A DNA stretch of 64,000 nt. Source: Paraspadella gotoi. Taxonomy: Eukaryota; Chaetognatha. The stretch spans positions 19,519,642-19,583,641 of the forward strand of contig CM119265.1 of the NCBI GenBank assembly GCA_051294375.1. Direction: 5' to 3'. Position numbers and translations under genes: made by a program. Numbering within the stretch: the first letter of the stretch is position 1; every line of letters begins with the position of its first letter. The notes beneath the pieces are model-generated. The model made no database searches. It was not told the DNA's origin and was given only the letters and a program-made list of their open reading frames with translations. Below, piece after piece: positions 59,693 through 64,000 of the stretch.

Positions 59693-59954
59693 TCGCTCTC
59701 TCCTCTCCATCCGGTCCTCGCGGTCGCTTCTTTTTATTTGAATCAATATAGCTCTCTTCCTCGTACGAAAAATCTTCAATCACCCTAACCTTTGCCGATT
59801 GGGATCGCGGATAAAAGGAGGTGGGAGGATGAAACATCGGAAAGGGGGAAGGAAAAGAAAAAATGGGATATAAAATGAACGAAAAGGAAGAAAAAAAAGT
59901 GACAGAGAGAGGAGAGAGTCAGAGGTCACTTAAGATATATGGAATTGGGAAAGA

Positions 59955-60150
59955 AAGGAGGAAAAAGGAACAAAAGAAAGAGAAGAAAGAAAAATATAGA
60001 AAAAGAAAGAAAAGACGAAAGAAAGAAAGAAAGAAAGAAGAAAGAAAGATAAGAAAGAAGAAGAAAGAAAGCCGAAGAAAGAAAGAAAGAAAAAGAAAGA
60101 AAGTATAAGAGAAAAAAGAAAGAAAAAGAGAAAAAAAATATAAAAGAAAA
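59955..60150. repeat. (GAAA)n-rich purine tract
   Basis: Almost 200 bases of A and G, dominated by GAAA/AAGA units. Confidence 0.9.
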
Positions 60151-61734
60151 AAGGACAAGAAAGTAGGGACATCAATATATTCGATCTACGTCGTTATGAA
60201 AAACCATCGGGTTTCCATTTTTCCTGATGTAATTCCGAATCTCTGTGGCTGCGAATCGTAACGAGTGAGATATTGAAATAAGTATTAGGAAGGCCGTCGA
60301 TGAGGATAATAAATCATACATATATTTTTAAACAATTGGTTCATCAAAAAATATTAAGAATTAAAATAAAAGTGGTTTCAAATCCTCGTCGTCGCTTTGA
60401 TTTCAAAAGAGATTTGTCTTTTCTTTCCTCCATCTTTAAGATCTTAATGCCTGCGGAAGCGCGTCTCTCTCTCTCTCTTCTCTTCTCTCTCTCTCTCTTC
60501 CTCTCTCTCTCTCTCTCCCTCCCTCCCTCCTTCTGCGTTTCAACGACGAGCAAAAGATAGCTGTTTTATTCGAACCATAAAACAATCGTCTCGCCCATTT
60601 TGTTCCTTGAAGTGGCCAGTTGGCGGAGACGAGGAAGATGAGCGGCGGTGTGGAGGGCGAGGAGGGAGGGAAAGGAGGAGGAGGAGGAGGGGAGGAGACG
60701 AAGATAAAAGGAAAAAATGTTGAGTGTTATTGGAAGGGGAGGAAGAGAGAGGACGAGGAGAGAGAGAGAGAGAGAGAGACCGAGAGAGCAGAGGATGAGA
60801 GAGAGAGGAGGACGAGAAGAGAGGAGAGAGATAGATTTTGTTGAACGTTGAAAAATTATAAAAAGGTTGCGATAGAGAAAATGATATGCAATATAAGTCG
60901 AAAATAAAATAGATAAAAAATTATTACAAACACGGTTACGGCGTGTTTTTTCATTTCGTCAAAACAATGAGCTTCAACAAAGCACATTACATAAATAAAT
61001 GATATACATCTAATACTTAAGGAGTGGTCTTTTCATACAATTGAAACATTCTTTGAAATATTATACCACTTCATTGATAGCCAGGTACTCTGGGAGTGAA
61101 AATAAACGAGGACCTTCTGTTTCATTTTCTTGTAAGAGTGATTGGAGGCCTTAACACCAAAGCCTGTCCAAAGTCATAGGGGCAAGAATGCCTTAATTAT
61201 TAAATGAATGGATTCAATTTTTATATCTGGTTGTCCATTTCATTGTATGTTTTGTCGTTTAGCAACAATCCAACTTACTCCAGACGAAAGATCTTTCAAA
61301 TCCGATTTCAAACCGCTTCAAAATAGATCGACCTCATCTAAGTGTTTGTTGTCCTCCCTACTTCTTCGTCTCGTAATTTCAAATGTTCAATGCGATCGAA
61401 AATAAACAATCTCGAGCTTCAAAAACTCGATTGTGTTTCTCGAGAAAAAAAAATGACGAGAGAAAAAAAACCCCAGCTTAGCTCAAGAAGTTGCACCACA
61501 GTTTTTCGTGTTGAAGATGCATTTTTTCGTAATTATGTAAGAGTACGTTTTATTGATACCTTAGTCTCTCTGCAAATATGCTGACTATAACTAATCAGTT
61601 TATGAGAATTTAGTTTCAGGTCACTTAATTTAATATTCATTTCAGCATCTCATAGTACATTACCTTACTAGAAAGTATTATTATTCAACTGATTTATTAT
61701 TAGCTAAAAAATAATAATATTTAAAATATAAGTG

Positions 61735-61805
61735 AGACCGACTAACGGTACAGACCGACCAAAAGCTTCTTCGAATATATTCGCGCCGCAACTAAAAAAG
61801 AAGCA
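61735..61805. repeat. Diverged relative of the 19,675-19,760 hairpin element
   Basis: The order of parts is the same: a GACC-type run, then the self-complementary core CGAATATATTCG, then CGCCGCAACTAAAAA. The right flank is shared almost exactly with the first copy, while the core has changed sequence but is still a palindrome. Confidence 0.45.
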
Positions 61806-64000
61806 AATACGGCGAAGTAAACAAAATCACAAGCGCGTTTGAGATCAAAAAAAGGGAAAGTCGGACGTAAAACAATATCGGTGGCGCCATCGCTGGAGCG
61901 ATTCACCTGGCGCAAATATAAGTGGAGGCGGGGGGGGAGGTGGAGTTCGAGGTTTAAGGGGGGCGTCTAGAGTTTTGATCGCGAGATTGAGATTGAAAGG
62001 CGTCGGTGAGAACTTGAGAGTTTGGGGGGGGGCGTCAGGAACGGGTGCGAGGGATGCGGCGGTGATAAAAGAGCATCACAGCGATTCCCCTCTCATCGAG
62101 ATAAAGAGGCGCGGGAGAGGAGAAGCACGCCGGAAATAAAACGGTGCCGACGGATTTGTCTTTTCATTACAACCGGCGTCACGAAGTTCGGGTCAAATTC
62201 GGTTTGAGGCGTCCCGGCGTCGGTCGGCGTCGTCAGGGATTCGTTTTCCTTATCTCGTCTCTCGTCTTTAATTTGGATCGAATCTCATTTCGAAGACGAT
62301 TTCTTGTTCTCAATCCGAAGTTCGGATCGGAATCCGCCCGGGTTCCTTCTCTTCTACTTCATTCCCATTCTTCTTCATCCATCCCGTATATTTTCTTCTC
62401 ATGCTCATCTCATTTCGGTCTCTGCTCTCATCTAATCTATCTCATCATATTAATATCACTACTGTTCTCAGTCTCAGTTTCGAATTCATTCCGATCGCTC
62501 TTTGAATATTCGATTGCTTTCATTTCTATCCCGACAGACAATTTTTTCCACGTCCTCATATTCGGATCTCCAAAACCCGTATCATCGAATTTCATCTGGT
62601 GAAACAGTGAAGGTCCCTTTCATGTTAGAATCTTGGGTTTTCTGTCGGGTTTTTTTTACCCGGTTTCCACGTCTCTGATTTAGCCTGGTCTACTCCATTC
62701 AGTCTCCGATAATGGAATACAAAATTACTAGTTAATTAAATTAATTTAATTAATTAAATTAAAATTAAAAGTAAACAAAAAGAATTTAAACAAAATAAAA
62801 CTAGGAATTTTTGTATTAATCCATTCTTCCCTGTATCGATGTTTTCGAGGGTGGGGACGGAGAATAGAAATTCAAAAGAACTTTGCAAAAAGAAAAAAAA
62901 GGAAAAAGGAAGAAAGGGAAAAAAAAGGGAAAAAAGAAAAAAAAATGGGCGGCATAAATTTTGTGGTCGGCGGGTAGAGAGAGGGAGACGAGAGAATATA
63001 GTATAAAGAGAGCTTAGCTAAAAATATGATGATGCTCAAATTCGAAGTGCAGCATTACATATATAATACATACAGCGATCCGAAAGTTTTAAATTTCCCA
63101 ATTAAACAGTTTTCATTTCTGACGACGAATGTAAACTTGGAGAAAGACAGAACGGGGCTAAGGAGGCTCGGAGGGGAGGGGAGAGAGAGGCGGAAAAGAA
63201 GATTCCGGGCCATAAACTCTGGGATGGATCTGCGTCGCTGGGAACAAGGATTAACGCGTCGTTCTGCTCTTTGAGGCCTTCGATTTTTAAAAAGGGTGGA
63301 GATTCGGGGTTGAAGGGGGGGAGCAAAGGGTTTTGGGGTGAAAGGGGTGGGGGGTGGCGGGTGGGTAAAAGATGAGGGTGATAAGGGAAGTTAGGGATAT
63401 GGGGGAAAATGATTTCGGTTGTGAACTGGCAGTGACGACGATAAAACGATTCGGGTAAGCGGAAAGTGAATGCAGTTATTTGCATACTTACTACTGCGCA
63501 TCGCGTACTATTTATAGATAATATTAAAAAACGCGGATAAAATCTTCGCAATTTTCTTTCAAAATAGAAAAGTCGGCATAAGTTTGAAAGCTTTAGTACA
63601 AAAACAAAAAAAAAATTTTGGTAAATTTCTGCCGGATTGGAAATTGGCGTCTCCCCGTCCAAGAGGCTTTAATTCCTAGGATTCCTTTTACAGCTGAGAT
63701 TCCTAACAAAGGAACGAAAAATTGGAGGAGAAAAAATTTTCGATGCGAATAAATTTGTGAGAGAAAAAAGAAAAAAAAGGAGAAAAAGGAAAGAAAGGCA
63801 AAAACTTATTGGCTTTCGTCGCATAAATTTACAGAGACCCTCGTTCATATTCAAGATCTAAATTCAATGTAAAAGGTCAATTATTACATGTATTCATTAA
63901 TTCTTTCTCCGTCTGTTTTTTTTTTCGTCTTTCTTCTCATTTCTTAGCTCCGTCATTTTCTCTCTTTTTTTGTCTTGTCTGTATATCTTTCTATTTTTTT

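Larger units (their letters stand above)
54546..64000. other. Long gene-poor interval
   Basis: No gene supported over 9.4 kb. Contents are AT-rich sequence, CT/GA, TCA and GAAA microsatellites, three N gaps and a GC-richer block at 61,850-62,350 that could be promoter sequence of a gene outside the window. Open frames at 57,265-57,477 (+), 62,144-62,602 (+) and 63,102-63,662 (-) have no domain, signal or splice support. Confidence 0.55.

Noticed and set aside
62144-62602. 152-codon plus-strand frame
   Set aside because: Hydrophobic and Ser-rich without signal or membrane-protein organisation. The sequence looks like promoter or T/C-rich non-coding DNA.
63102-63662. 186-codon minus-strand frame
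   Set aside because: The longest clean frame in the right end, but Pro/Ser-rich from a G-rich strand bias, with no start context, domain or splice support.

Overview
This is a fragment of a bilaterian invertebrate genome. It has spliced genes with mostly short GT-AG introns, a nuclear tRNA-Leu, a TATA-type muscle-gene promoter and extremely dense microsatellites (CT/GA, TTTA, TTTC, TTA, TCG, TCA). The species cannot be named from the sequence. The motor domain of the myosin looks protostome-like to me, but that is only an impression. Eleven runs of N (10, 25, or about 190-260 bases) mark scaffold joins.

Layout. 1-7,558: a UBX-domain gene of UBXN10 type (minus strand) present twice as 3.1 kb direct repeats (362-3,480 and about 4,466-7,558), with an inverted fragment at 1-336. 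8.0-8.6 kb: a weak two-exon candidate gene. 8.6-18.5 kb: almost gene-free, with a tRNA-Leu(AAG) and a decayed tRNA copy beside it. 18.5-31.3 kb: a large palindrome (6.2 kb arms) carrying a METTL27-like methyltransferase and, convergent to it, the 3' half of a secreted laminin-N-terminal (LamN)/LE domain protein. 31.7-43.6 kb: a second palindrome (5.2 kb arms, 1.3 kb spacer) carrying the 5' half of the same LamN/LE gene. 46.1-54.5 kb: a complete 22-coding-exon class II myosin heavy chain with an unusually short tail. 54.5-64 kb: AT-rich and microsatellite sequence with no gene I can support.

The main structural result comes from the LamN/LE gene. Exons 1-3 (31.4-33.0 kb), exon 4 (the 130 bp loop of palindrome 1) and exons 5-10 (22.2-24.6 kb) have compatible splice phases at nearly every junction and follow the order of the LamN and LE folds, yet the assembly separates them with an inverted copy and a 25-N gap. 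Collapsing each palindrome to one arm restores a continuous gene. One arm of palindrome 1 is full of single-base indels that break otherwise intact genes. I therefore read the palindromes, and probably the duplicated UBX locus, as fold-back or uncollapsed assembly products rather than biology.

The two most interesting biological points are the myosin II that appears to end after only about 200-250 tail residues and has a changed SH1 helix, and the netrin-like LamN+LE protein of about 370 residues that stops before a third LE and without an NTR/C345C domain. Several exons carry small frameshifts that look like sequencing error. No defence island, CRISPR array, virus or operon-like system is present.
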